DNA of 64,000 nt, taken from the NCBI GenBank assembly GCA_046297455.1, contig JBKBIT010000001.1, positions 62,001 to 126,000 on the forward strand. Direction: 5' to 3'. Every line of letters begins with the position of its first letter. Within the stretch, counting starts at the first letter, position 1. The translations under genes and the position numbers were made by a program. The notes under the pieces were generated by a model. It saw only the letters and a list, made by a program, of their open reading frames with translations. It was not told the DNA's origin and did not search any database. This document shows positions 25,462 to 34,206 of the stretch, piece after piece. The stretch comes from ZYF759 sp046297455 (GTDB taxonomy: Bacteria > Pseudomonadota > Alphaproteobacteria > Rhizobiales > Rhizobiaceae).

Positions 25462-26538
25462 ATGGCGAGCTTCAACTTCAGGGCCCAGCAGGAACGCTCG
25501 CGGCGCATGAGCGCGGTGCTCGTTGCGCTGTTCGTGGTCATGGTGGCCGTGATCGCCGGACTGCTCGGCGCACTTGCATCCGTCTTCCTCGTAGGTGATC
25601 AGAGTCCCGATCTCGACGAACTGCGGTTCGAGCCCGAACTGGCGATCGGGGTTTCGCTCGTGATCATGGCCATGATCATGGGGATCGCTTTCTTCAAGAT
25701 TGCCAGTTTCGGCGGCGACGGGGCCAAGGTCGCGCGGTCACTTGGCGCGGAGGAAATTACCGAAGACACCCAGAACCCTCTCAAGAAGCGCTATCTGAAC
25801 GTCATCGACGAAATGGCGATCGCTGCAGGCCTGCCGCGTCCGCGCGCTTTCGTGGTCAAGCACGAGCAGGGAATCAATGCGTTTGCTGCCGGCGGCTCGG
25901 CCGACAAGGCTGCTATCGGTGTTACCCATGGCGCGCTGGCCAAGCTCAACCGCGAGGAACTGGCCGGCGTGGTGGCACACGAGATGGCGCATATCGCAAA
26001 TCTCGACACGCGACTGAACATGCGGTTGATGGGCATGGTGTTTGGCCTTGTAGCGCTCTACACGGTCGGGCGCGTGATCTTGCGTAGCGCGGCGTTCTCC
26101 CGACGGGGCAGCCGGGACAATCGAGGCGTAGCGCCGATGTTGGCAATCGGCCTTGCCATGGTGGTGCTGGGCTCACTGGGCGTTCTGGGTGGTCGCATCC
26201 TGCAGAGCGCAGTCTCGCGGAAGCGGGAGTATCTGGCTGATGCCACCGGTGTCCAGTTCACGCGCAATCCGCAGGGACTTGCCAACGCACTGAAGAAGAT
26301 TGGGGCTACGGCCGCCGGAAGCCATGTCGGAAACGGCCATGCCGAAGAAGCGCGACACATGTTCTTCGCCCAGGCAACCGGCTCCTTTATCGGGCTGTTT
26401 TCCACCCATCCGCCTCTTCACGCGCGGATCCGGGCCCTCGATCCGAACTTCAACTCGGCGACCGACCCGATCTACGCCAAGGACGAGAAGACGATCCTGC
26501 GCGAGACGCGCCAAGAGGTGGTCGGCCCCTGGGGCTGA
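25462..26538 (+). CDS. M48 family membrane zinc metalloprotease (HtpX-like)
   Basis: A 358-residue inner-membrane protease. Two N-terminal helices (about 17-45 and 62-85) precede the zinc motif HEMAH (residues 173-177, in AGVVAHEMAHIANLD); the third ligand is likely in KREYLADATG. Two further helices lie at about 190-210 and 225-250, and STHPPLHARIRAL closes the catalytic domain. M48 enzymes degrade misfolded membrane proteins. It follows lemA by 19 bases, the typical LemA/M48 pairing. The start MASFNFRAQQ is typical. Confidence 0.9.
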   Translation: MASFNFRAQQERSRRMSAVLVALFVVMVAVIAGLLGALASVFLVGDQSPDLDELRFEPELAIGVSLVIMAMIMGIAFFKIASFGGDGAKVARSLGAEEITEDTQNPLKKRYLNVIDEMAIAAGLPRPRAFVVKHEQGINAFAAGGSADKAAIGVTHGALAKLNREELAGVVAHEMAHIANLDTRLNMRLMGMVFGLVALYTVGRVILRSAAFSRRGSRDNRGVAPMLAIGLAMVVLGSLGVLGGRILQSAVSRKREYLADATGVQFTRNPQGLANALKKIGATAAGSHVGNGHAEEARHMFFAQATGSFIGLFSTHPPLHARIRALDPNFNSATDPIYAKDEKTILRETRQEVVGPWG

Positions 26539-27028
26539 CGCTTGCCGGAATAATCGTCGCCCAGCAGCGCAGAGCTGCGAAAAGATCCCGATTGCTGCAG
26601 CCATCAAGCCCATGTTGTATACGATCCTGTGCCCGGGAGTGGCTTTTGTATTGCCGCCTCCGACATGGCTCCGGCAGTCTGTTGCCGAAGTTGCATCCCT
26701 AAGTCCTTCGTATCTTTGGATTGTAGCTGGCTGGGCGCTACTCGATCGCGGCAGCGTCGTTGCAAAGAAGTGAATTGCGCAGATCGTTTCTGTATGCATA
26801 CTTAACATGTTTTCGCACGGGAGGATGATAGTGCGGATCATGTTCGGAGGACCCTGCTAGCAGCAGTATCTGCCGGTTTGTGCCGGTGGCTCAGGACCGG
26901 TCGATCGGTGGCCGGACCTTTGGGTGGCTGATGCGGCAGTTGCTTCCGGGACACATTGTTCCGGCGGCGGGCAGGACCTCCAGGGCCTGGCAGTGATGGC
27001 TTTCGACCGTTCTTGGGAGGTTAAGTTA
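26539..27028. other. gene-free stretch before the second TRAP operon
   Basis: About 490 bases with no convincing gene. It holds two GntR-like palindromic sites: TTGTATACGA (26615-26624) and TGTATGCATAC (26791-26801), and a possible promoter TTGCGC (26775) with a TACTTA-like -10 near 26799, which the second palindrome overlaps. A strong GGGAGG lies just before the dctP start. A weak five-base stem (GCAGC/GCTGC) follows the M48 gene. Confidence 0.5.
26792..26801. promoter_or_regulatory. candidate GntR-type operator
   Basis: GTATGCATAC is a perfect ten-base palindrome, preceded by T, resembling operators of GntR/FCD regulators (core GTnnnAC-like, TGTATACA class). It lies 227 bases before the second dctP and overlaps the best promoter candidate there. 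No GntR gene is present in the window. Confidence 0.4.
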
Positions 27029-28150
27029 ATGAGACATCGGGTTTTGCTGGCTTCGGCCATGGCCGTGGCCCTGACAATGACGACCGCATCGGCGCGCGAA
27101 CTGACCTACGGTTCGTGGGTGCCGGCTTCGGATTACATCAATTCCCATGCGCTTCCGGAAGTGTTTCGTCGGGTAGAGGAAAAGACCGGCGGCGCGATCA
27201 CCTGGAATCTGATCGCCGGTGGCCAGTTGGCGGGTGGTGTTGAGACGTTTGCTGCCATCCAGGATGGACTGATGGACGCGGGCGTGGCGGTCGCCAACTA
27301 TGTCCCGAACCTTTTGCCCTCGATCGCAGCGCTTTATGGTCTGGCAGTCGCAGGTGACGACCCTGTGGCGGCAGCAGGCGCTGCCAATGAAGTGTTTTTG
27401 CTGCATTGCCCCTCCTGTCTGGAGGAGACGCGGAACCTCAACATGGTGCCGCTCGCCGGCTACGCCAGTGCACCTTACTTCCTGATCTGCCGCGAGCCGG
27501 TGGACACGCTTTCCCAGCTGCAGGGATTGCGCGTTCGCGCTTCCGGCGCGCCGTTGAACATCATGCAGCTGGCGGGAGCGACCACCGTTCAGGTCTCGTT
27601 GGTGGAGACGGTTTCGCTGCTCCAGCGCGGCGGCGTTGACTGCACGACCGGCATTGGAGACTGGCTGAGAACCTTCGGCTATGGCGATATAGCCAAGAAC
27701 GTGACCGACTTCTCGCTTGGCGTCTCTGCTCCCGTGATTGGTCTGATGATCAACCGCGATGTCTGGAACGATTTTTCGGACGAGGAGAAATGGGCGCATA
27801 TCGAGGCCTCGGTTCATCTGACGGCGGCTCATACGATCAACAACTTCATCATCCGCACGAATGAGGTGCTGGAGGATCAGATTGCCAACAATGGTGTGAG
27901 GATGATCCCGCCCCAGGATCCCGAGAACTGGCAGGATCTGATGGATCGCTTCATGGGCGAGCAGCGGACAATCGCCGTGGAATTCGCCTCGGGCTTCGGT
28001 GTGGAAGATCCGGAAGGGTTCCTAGACGCCTTCGACGCGGCAATCGAGAAATGGCGTGGACTGTCGGCGGAGATCGGTACCGACGTCGAGGCGTTCGAGA
28101 AGGCGCTCTGGGAAGAGGTGTATTCCAAGGTCGATCTGGGAGCGTTCTAA
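27029..28150 (+). CDS. dctP: TRAP transporter substrate-binding protein, DctP family
   Basis: A 373-residue periplasmic binding protein with a signal peptide (MRHRVLLASAMAVALTMTTASA, cleavage near residue 22). The mature part starts RELTYGSWVPASDYINSHALPEVFRRVEEKTGGAITWNLIAGGQLAGGVETFAAIQDGLMDAGVAVANYVPNLLPS, as in DctP-like proteins of the longer subtype. It contains several cysteines (HCPSCLEET, LICRE, VDCTTGIGD). GGGAGG lies eight bases before the ATG. The stop codon directly abuts the dctQ start. The substrate is unknown; the downstream GMC oxidoreductase hints at an alcohol or polyol-derived acid. Confidence 0.88.
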   Translation: MRHRVLLASAMAVALTMTTASARELTYGSWVPASDYINSHALPEVFRRVEEKTGGAITWNLIAGGQLAGGVETFAAIQDGLMDAGVAVANYVPNLLPSIAALYGLAVAGDDPVAAAGAANEVFLLHCPSCLEETRNLNMVPLAGYASAPYFLICREPVDTLSQLQGLRVRASGAPLNIMQLAGATTVQVSLVETVSLLQRGGVDCTTGIGDWLRTFGYGDIAKNVTDFSLGVSAPVIGLMINRDVWNDFSDEEKWAHIEASVHLTAAHTINNFIIRTNEVLEDQIANNGVRMIPPQDPENWQDLMDRFMGEQRTIAVEFASGFGVEDPEGFLDAFDAAIEKWRGLSAEIGTDVEAFEKALWEEVYSKVDLGAF

Positions 28151-28681
28151 GTGCTCGATCGGGTGGACCGATTGCTGGATTGGTGGTCGCGAGCGCTGGT
28201 AGCGCTCGCGATCATCGCGGCCGCGGCAATGATGATCCATGTCAGTGTGGATGTCTTTTCCCGTTCGGTCTTGAATGCACCGCTGAGACAGACCAACCAG
28301 ATGGTCGCTGCCTACTACATGATCGCGGTCGCATTTCTGCCGATTGCCCTTTTGGGCCGGCGTGACGAACACATCTCGGTCGATGTCTTCACCAATCTCA
28401 TGCCAGCCCGGCTAAGGCGGGTATTCTCCATTTTCGCCACGCTGCTCGGCATGGCCTACATGTACGTCTTCACGTGGCAGAGCTGGATTTCGGCCGGGCG
28501 TCGCACAGGCCAGGGAGAGGTGCTGGAGATCTCCGGAGGATATCTGATCGTCTGGCCCGCGCGCTGGTTCCTGCCTATCGCAGGCGCAAGCCTGTTCTTC
28601 GTCTTCACGCTGCGCTTGATCCGCCAGATCCTGTCAAAAGACGGCGATCCCGATCTCGCCACGCGACAGCACGACAAGTGA
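28151..28681 (+). CDS. dctQ: TRAP transporter small permease, DctQ family
   Basis: A 176-residue inner-membrane protein with four helices (about 13-38, 50-72, 90-108 and 130-155). It begins with GTG immediately after the dctP stop codon, with no spacer at all, which implies re-initiation by the ribosome finishing dctP. This differs from the first TRAP operon, where a stem-loop separates the two genes. A conserved DVFSRSVLNAPLRQTNQM segment is typical of the family. Confidence 0.87.
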   Translation: MLDRVDRLLDWWSRALVALAIIAAAAMMIHVSVDVFSRSVLNAPLRQTNQMVAAYYMIAVAFLPIALLGRRDEHISVDVFTNLMPARLRRVFSIFATLLGMAYMYVFTWQSWISAGRRTGQGEVLEISGGYLIVWPARWFLPIAGASLFFVFTLRLIRQILSKDGDPDLATRQHDK

Positions 28682-28691
28682 GCCCGGTTTC

Positions 28692-30005
28692 ATGGATGGA
28701 CTGACACTCAGCCTGGTGTGCCTGGCCGCCATTCTGACGCTGATCGCGCTCAGGACACCGATTGGCGTGGCCCTCGGCGTGGTCAGCTTTTGCGGGTTCT
28801 GGTGGCTGCGGGGCTTTAACGTCGCGCTCGGTCAGTTGCGCGAGATACCCTACTACTTCGCGGCGAACTGGGACCTGTCCGCGATCCCGATGTTCCTGCT
28901 TATGGGCTCGATCGTTTACGTATCGGGCATCGCCACCGCGCTCTTCCGCGCCGCCCGACTATGGCTTTCCGCCTTGCCCGGCGGCCTGGCGGTTGCGGCC
29001 AATGTCGCCTCGGCCGGTTTTGCAGCAGGCTGTGGCTCGTCTGTCGCCTCGTCTGCCGCGATGGGCCGGCTCGCCATTCCCGAGATGCTGAAGGCCGGCT
29101 ACGACAAGGGGCTGGCAACAGGGGTTGTCGCCTCGGCCGGCACCATCGCGGCACTGATCCCGCCGTCGATCTTGATGGTTCTCTATGGCATCTTTGCCGA
29201 AACCTCGATTGTCGCGCTGCTCATCGCAGGCATCATTCCAGGGTTGATGACAGCGGCTGCCTATACCGCGATGATCGTGATCCGCTGCAAGCTCAACCCG
29301 TCGCTTGCGCCTCCTATCACCAACGAAGTCGAAAATCTTCGAAGGGAAAGATGGCAGGCGCTTGGGCAGATCTGGCCGCTGATCGTGCTTATCATGGGCG
29401 TTATCGGTGGACTTTATGCCGGCGTCGTTACACCGACTGAAGCCGGCGCGGCAGGCGCGCTCTTGGCGCTCGTCATCGCCACCCTCCAGGGCCGGATGAC
29501 CTTCGGCAAGCTTTGGGAGGCCATCCGCGACGCGGTGATGACCACGGCTCAGATCTTCTTCATCGGCGTTGGTGCACTGATGTTCACACGTCTCCTGAGC
29601 TTTTCAGGCGCTTCGACGATGCTGGCCGATCTGGTGGCGCCACTCGGGCTCGATCCGTTGATGATCCTGCTGGCCATGACCGCGATCTACCTGGTGCTTG
29701 GCATGTTTCTCGATCCGATCGGCATCATGCTGATCACCATGCCGGTCTTCATTCCGCTGCTGACGGCCATGGACTTCAACCTCATCTGGTACGGCGTGCT
29801 GGTGGTGAAGTTCATCGAGATCGGGATGCTGACGCCGCCACTTGGGTTCAACGTCTTCGTGGTCAAGGGCGTGGTCGGGCGCGCAATTCCCGTGACCACG
29901 ATCTTCAAGGGCGTAGGCTGGTTCCTGGTCTGCGACGTGATCGTGCTCGCACTTTTGATCGCGTTCCCGCAGATCTCCCTGTTCCTGCCGCAACTGATGA
30001 ACTGA
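28692..30005 (+). CDS. dctM: TRAP transporter large permease, DctM family
   Basis: A 437-residue protein with about 12 membrane segments. Motifs: DLSAIPMFLLMGSIVYVSG, ASAGFAAGCGSSVASSAAMGRLAIPEMLKAGYDKGLATGVVASAGTIAALIPPSILMVLYG and EIGMLTPPLGFNVFVVKGVVG. It starts ten bases after dctQ and is followed after 17 bases by a GMC oxidoreductase, probably in the same transcript. Confidence 0.92.
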   Translation: MDGLTLSLVCLAAILTLIALRTPIGVALGVVSFCGFWWLRGFNVALGQLREIPYYFAANWDLSAIPMFLLMGSIVYVSGIATALFRAARLWLSALPGGLAVAANVASAGFAAGCGSSVASSAAMGRLAIPEMLKAGYDKGLATGVVASAGTIAALIPPSILMVLYGIFAETSIVALLIAGIIPGLMTAAAYTAMIVIRCKLNPSLAPPITNEVENLRRERWQALGQIWPLIVLIMGVIGGLYAGVVTPTEAGAAGALLALVIATLQGRMTFGKLWEAIRDAVMTTAQIFFIGVGALMFTRLLSFSGASTMLADLVAPLGLDPLMILLAMTAIYLVLGMFLDPIGIMLITMPVFIPLLTAMDFNLIWYGVLVVKFIEIGMLTPPLGFNVFVVKGVVGRAIPVTTIFKGVGWFLVCDVIVLALLIAFPQISLFLPQLMN

Positions 30006-30022
30006 ACAGCTGGGGGAAGCCC

Positions 30023-31639
30023 GTGACCGACAATGTCTACGACTATGTGATTGCCGGCGGTGGCACGGCTGGGTGCCTCCTGGCCAACCGGCTCACTCAG
30101 GACAAGAACGTGCGCGTGCTCCTGGTCGAGGCGGGCGGTTCTGCGAGGCACCCTTATATCGATGTGCCGTTGATGCTGCCCAAGCTGCTCGGCAATCCGA
30201 AGTTCGATTGGAAATATGTCAGCGCGCCCGAGCCGCATTGCGGCGATCGCACGATCACCATGCCGCGCGGCAAGGTCCTGGGCGGCTCTTCCGCCATCAA
30301 CGGCATGGTCTATGTCCGCGGTCATCGCTGGGACTATGATAACTGGGCAGCGCAGGGAAATCGCGGCTGGAGCTGGGCGGAAGTTCTGCCCTATTTCATG
30401 CGTTCCGAGTGCTTCGTCGGAGAGGAGTTGCAGGGCCACGGCACTACGGGCGAGTGGAAGATCAGCGATCCGGGCATGCGATGGCCGGTGCTGGATGCCT
30501 ATGCGGAGGCTGCAACCGAAATCGGTATCCCCCGCACGCGCGACTATAATTGCGGCGAGAATTTTGGCGTCCAGTATTTCCAGGCACTGGTTGCCAACGG
30601 TCGCCGCCAATCGACCGAAAAGGCCTTCCTGCGGCCAGCCATGGGACGTTCGAACCTGACGGTGCGGACCGGCGCCATCGTCGACCGCGTCGTGATCGAA
30701 GGGCGCCGGGCGGTCGGTCTCGCCTATCGCCATGGCGGCCAAAGCGTGGTTGCCACGGCGCAACGCGAAGTCATTCTGTGTGCAGGTGCTTTCGGCTCCC
30801 CGGTGATCATGGAGCGTTCCGGCATCGGCGCACCGGAAAGAATCAAGGCGCTCGGCCTCGAGGCGTTGCACGAACTGCCAGGTGTCGGCGAAAACCTTCA
30901 GGATCACTGGCACCTGCGCGTACAGGCACGGGTGCGCAACACCAGAACACTCAACAGCATGGTGCATTCGCTGACGGGCAAGGCACTCATGGGCGCAGAT
31001 TACCTCTTCCGGCGGCGTGGACCGCTGTCGGCACAGCCGGCGCTGCTCGCCGTCTTTGCGCGCGTCATGGAAGATGCTGTCGCCCCCGACGTGCAGATCC
31101 ATGCCTCGGCTGCCAGCTACAACCGCGTTGGTGGCCCCGTCGACAATTTCCCGGGCATGACGTCGGCCGTCGGCATGCAGCGGCCTGAAAGCCGGGGCCA
31201 TGTACATGCGTCCAGTCCGGAACCGGACATGCCGCCGGAGGTTCTCAACAACTATCTGGCCACGGAATATGACTGCGAGGTCGCCATCCGGTCGATCCAA
31301 TTGGTGCGGCGGATCATGACGGCCCCAGCACTTGCCCGCTTCGCACCCGAAGAGATATCGCCTGGGCCGGGCGTTTCCTCGCGCGAGGCAATTCTCGAAT
31401 TTGCCCGTCAGACAGTGGCAACGACCTTCCATCCGGTCGGCACCTGCAAGATGGGGCGAGGATCGGATGCCGTGGTTGATGATCGACTGAGGGTACACGG
31501 GCTGGAAGGGCTCCGTGTCGTCGACGCCTCGATCATGCCGACCATTCCTTCTGGCAATACCTGCGCGCCTGTCGTGATGATCGCCGAGCGTGCCGCCGAT
31601 CTCATTCGGGAGGACGAAAGCGCCAGGAAGGCTGCCTGA
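30023..31639 (+). CDS. GMC family FAD-dependent oxidoreductase (choline dehydrogenase-like)
   Basis: A 538-residue flavoprotein oxidising an alcohol group. The FAD-binding motif is YVIAGGGTAGCLLANRL near the N-terminus. GMC signature 1 is GKVLGGSSAINGMVYVRGHRWDYDNWA, signature 2 is LCAGAFGSPVIMERSGIG, and the C-terminal active site has FHPVGTCKMG and SIMPTIPSGNTCAPVVMIAERAADLI. Start GTG at 30023 with GGGGGA just upstream; earlier starts lie inside dctM. Choline dehydrogenase is one option, but GMC enzymes are broad and the upstream TRAP system suggests another imported substrate. Confidence 0.88.
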   Translation: MTDNVYDYVIAGGGTAGCLLANRLTQDKNVRVLLVEAGGSARHPYIDVPLMLPKLLGNPKFDWKYVSAPEPHCGDRTITMPRGKVLGGSSAINGMVYVRGHRWDYDNWAAQGNRGWSWAEVLPYFMRSECFVGEELQGHGTTGEWKISDPGMRWPVLDAYAEAATEIGIPRTRDYNCGENFGVQYFQALVANGRRQSTEKAFLRPAMGRSNLTVRTGAIVDRVVIEGRRAVGLAYRHGGQSVVATAQREVILCAGAFGSPVIMERSGIGAPERIKALGLEALHELPGVGENLQDHWHLRVQARVRNTRTLNSMVHSLTGKALMGADYLFRRRGPLSAQPALLAVFARVMEDAVAPDVQIHASAASYNRVGGPVDNFPGMTSAVGMQRPESRGHVHASSPEPDMPPEVLNNYLATEYDCEVAIRSIQLVRRIMTAPALARFAPEEISPGPGVSSREAILEFARQTVATTFHPVGTCKMGRGSDAVVDDRLRVHGLEGLRVVDASIMPTIPSGNTCAPVVMIAERAADLIREDESARKAA

Positions 31640-31705
31640 ACCCACACGCCAGAAGTCTTGCGGCAGGTACCCTTTCGGACCTGCCGGCGTGTTTCGCCCT
31701 TGCCA

Positions 31706-32854
31706 TTAAGCGACATGAGTTCGCGGGACGAGTAGTCGGTCGTAGAGATCGAGCAGCTTTTTCTCCTCGACGGCCCAGTTATACCGCTGCTCCACTGCAC
31801 GACGGCCCTTTTCACCCATTTGGCGGGCCAGTTCGGGATTTCCCGCAATTGTGTCGATGGCCGCCGCTATGGCCGACGAATCGAGCGGATCAACGCAAAT
31901 GCCGCATTCGTTGCCTTCCACGATCTCTCGCCAGAGCGGAAAATTCGATGCGATGACCGGAAGCCCTGCCGACATGTATTCGAACATCTTGTTCGGCTGG
32001 GCCTCGACATGGTTGGGTTCAGGCAAAAAGGTGACGATGCCGGCCATGGAACGCGCAAGAACGTCACGTACCTGCTGTCTGGACAGGAAGCCGAGTTCGT
32101 TGACAAGCGGCCAGCCCGCGTGCGCTTCCGCCAAACGCCTTGTTTCAGCTTCAACGAAGCCACCCGCGAGATTCAACCGGGTCGGCGGCCGCACGAGCGA
32201 CATTGCCTCGACCACCTGAAGCACGCCGCGTATGGCGTTGATCCCACCCACATAGCAGACCTCTGTGGCCTTCTGCGCGCTTGGGTCGACCGGCGCCAAT
32301 TCGCCTTCCATCGGATAATTATAGATGCTGGCAGTGCAAGAGCAGAACGTGGAGAACTTCTGCGCGATAGCCGGTGTGGCGCCGATCACCGCATCGAAGC
32401 GTGGGCAGGCGAAATGCTCCAAAGCGGCTACCGTTCGGGAGACAGTCCCGCGGATGAGCGGATGGAGATAGGGCTTGGACAGTACCTGGCGCGGCAGGTC
32501 TTCGTGAGCATCGAAGATGACGGTTTTGCCCATCCGCTTGAGGCGAAGGCCCACCGGTAGTAGTTCCGGATCGTGAAGATGATAGATCTTGGCATCGACA
32601 GCCAGAGCCTTGGCCAGTACCCGGCGTGTCGCGCCGATCATGCGATCGACACGCCCACTTGAAGAACCGGCATCGACAATACTCACCCCCTCCCGGTCTT
32701 CGTCGCCCAGCCCGTCCGCAACGACCAGCGAAACGTCATACCCGGCGCGTGCCAATGAGCGGCATTGCTTGAGGAATATGCGCGTGTCCGATCGGGTGTG
32801 AACAGATGTCAGGTGGCAGATGCGGGTCACGCGTATTCCATTATTTTGCGCCAT
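31706..32854 (-). CDS. glycosyltransferase family 4 protein
   Basis: A 382-residue GT-B transferase. N-terminal: ICHLTSVHTRSDTRIFLKQCRSLARAGYDVSLVVADG; the C-terminal donor site has PNKMFEYMSAGLPVIASNFPLWREIVEGNECGICVDPLD. It probably adds a sugar to a lipid-linked repeat unit at the cytosolic membrane face. It is the last gene of a six-gene minus-strand polysaccharide cluster. The start ATG at 32854 overlaps the polymerase gene by 14 bases; GTG at 32830 is a possible alternative. The sugar and linkage are unknown. Confidence 0.85.
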   Translation of the reverse strand: MAQNNGIRVTRICHLTSVHTRSDTRIFLKQCRSLARAGYDVSLVVADGLGDEDREGVSIVDAGSSSGRVDRMIGATRRVLAKALAVDAKIYHLHDPELLPVGLRLKRMGKTVIFDAHEDLPRQVLSKPYLHPLIRGTVSRTVAALEHFACPRFDAVIGATPAIAQKFSTFCSCTASIYNYPMEGELAPVDPSAQKATEVCYVGGINAIRGVLQVVEAMSLVRPPTRLNLAGGFVEAETRRLAEAHAGWPLVNELGFLSRQQVRDVLARSMAGIVTFLPEPNHVEAQPNKMFEYMSAGLPVIASNFPLWREIVEGNECGICVDPLDSSAIAAAIDTIAGNPELARQMGEKGRRAVEQRYNWAVEEKKLLDLYDRLLVPRTHVA

Positions 32855-34169
32855 GTGCGGGCAGGGCAACAGTTCGTTGCCAGGACGAACCGGCTTCGGG
32901 TCGCCTTGTTATGGCCAGCAGCAGCAACATGACAAGTACGCCGTGCGTCAAAAACAATGTGGGAAAGTCGGTTGCCGTCATGCTGGACATGGGACCGATC
33001 GTGGCTGCCACAACCACTGCGGCACCCCAGCGCCGGGCGTAGGCTTGCACAATGGCGATCAGCAGACCGACGCCCAAGGCGTAGGTCGTAACCCCGATGA
33101 GCCCCGCTTGTGCGAAACCGCTACCCACGAAACCGGTATTGGCGCTGCTGTCAGCAGAGCCGAACAACACCAAGCCCATATGCCGGGCTGGCGCCAGTTC
33201 ATACGGACTTGCAACCAAGCCGAGGCCAAAACGTGAGGTGGACCAGAAATAATGCGCGTTCTCTGAAAAATACTCGATGTATCGGTAGTCCAAAAAAGCC
33301 GGCACCATAAGCGAACGGCGCAGGAAAAGACTGTTGTACCAGCCGGCGAGGCCGTTGTTGGTGAAGTTCTGCAGCGCGAGATCGCCGAACGACACCAATA
33401 GCGCGCCGATGAATGCGAGGAGAAGGTAGCGATATCGGATCCACCTGGTCAGGAATACATAGCACAGTAAAACCAATGCAGGGTAGAATATTACGCCTTT
33501 GTGGCTCGTAAATCCGAATATCAATACAGAGAGCAAAAAGAAAATCGCGCAGGTATAGTATCTGCGTTGATGGAGCGCGAGTGCCATGCCGAACGTTATG
33601 ACACTTTTGGAGAAGATGGAGGAGAGATAGGAAAATATCGCAGGTGTCGAGGCGGCTTCACGCCGGAAATCGTAGACCTCTTCGAAATTCAGGTTGAATG
33701 ATCTCGCGCCATCAAAATAGATATATGATATTGTTAAAAAAATTGATGAAAGTAGTAGCAATAATATAAGAATTCTGTGACTCAATGAAAGCATTACAAA
33801 GCGCTGTATAGGTAGCGCGCTTGCCACGAAGACAATGCTCATGGCCATGACGAATATGCTGGCAGATCCGATGCTTTCGCCGCCGACGGAAAAAAGGACC
33901 ATTGCCGGCAGGAGGAGCGTCAGAAGGAGAAAATGCAGGTAGAAGCTTCTTGCGTTCGTTCTTGACGGAACGGCGAATGCGAAGCACACGACGAAAAAGC
34001 ACCCGACGATAATTTTTGCGGCATCTACATCAATTCGATATCCATGGTACTGCCAGTATGGATATATGTATTGTACATATAGTGCTGATAATATAATAAA
34101 TATAGTTATATACAGCGTGACAATCAGACCTCTTTTCTCACGCCTTCGTGATAGAGTTGCCTGAACCAT
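32841..34169 (-). CDS. Wzy/O-antigen ligase-like polysaccharide polymerase, AT-rich
   Basis: A 442-residue protein with about 11 membrane segments and a larger periplasmic loop late in the chain (RRSLMVPAFLDYRYIEYFSENAHYFWSTSRFG, about 280-330), as in Wzy-like polymerases. Sequence is poorly conserved in this class, so the call rests on topology and neighbours. Roughly the first half of the gene (about 33500-34150) is strongly AT-rich against a GC-rich chromosome, with runs such as ATATAATAAATATAG. That suggests recent acquisition. No strong ribosome binding site precedes the ATG. Confidence 0.65.
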   Translation of the reverse strand: MVQATLSRRREKRGLIVTLYITIFIILSALYVQYIYPYWQYHGYRIDVDAAKIIVGCFFVVCFAFAVPSRTNARSFYLHFLLLTLLLPAMVLFSVGGESIGSASIFVMAMSIVFVASALPIQRFVMLSLSHRILILLLLLSSIFLTISYIYFDGARSFNLNFEEVYDFRREAASTPAIFSYLSSIFSKSVITFGMALALHQRRYYTCAIFFLLSVLIFGFTSHKGVIFYPALVLLCYVFLTRWIRYRYLLLAFIGALLVSFGDLALQNFTNNGLAGWYNSLFLRRSLMVPAFLDYRYIEYFSENAHYFWSTSRFGLGLVASPYELAPARHMGLVLFGSADSSANTGFVGSGFAQAGLIGVTTYALGVGLLIAIVQAYARRWGAAVVVAATIGPMSSMTATDFPTLFLTHGVLVMLLLLAITRRPEAGSSWQRTVALPAHGAK

Positions 34170-34206
34170 ATTGAAATTGTCTCGTTCTGTTTTCTGGGCG
34201 CGCTTG

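Noticed and set aside
26612..26773. Short hydrophobic open frame (MLYTILCPGVAFVLPPPTWL...)
   Set aside because: No ribosome binding site and no sign of coding bias; kept only as part of the gap description.
29687..31645. 652-codon open frame on the minus strand opposite the GMC oxidoreductase
   Set aside because: It is a shadow produced by high GC at third positions. The plus-strand frame has clear FAD and GMC motifs, while this one has no recognisable domain.
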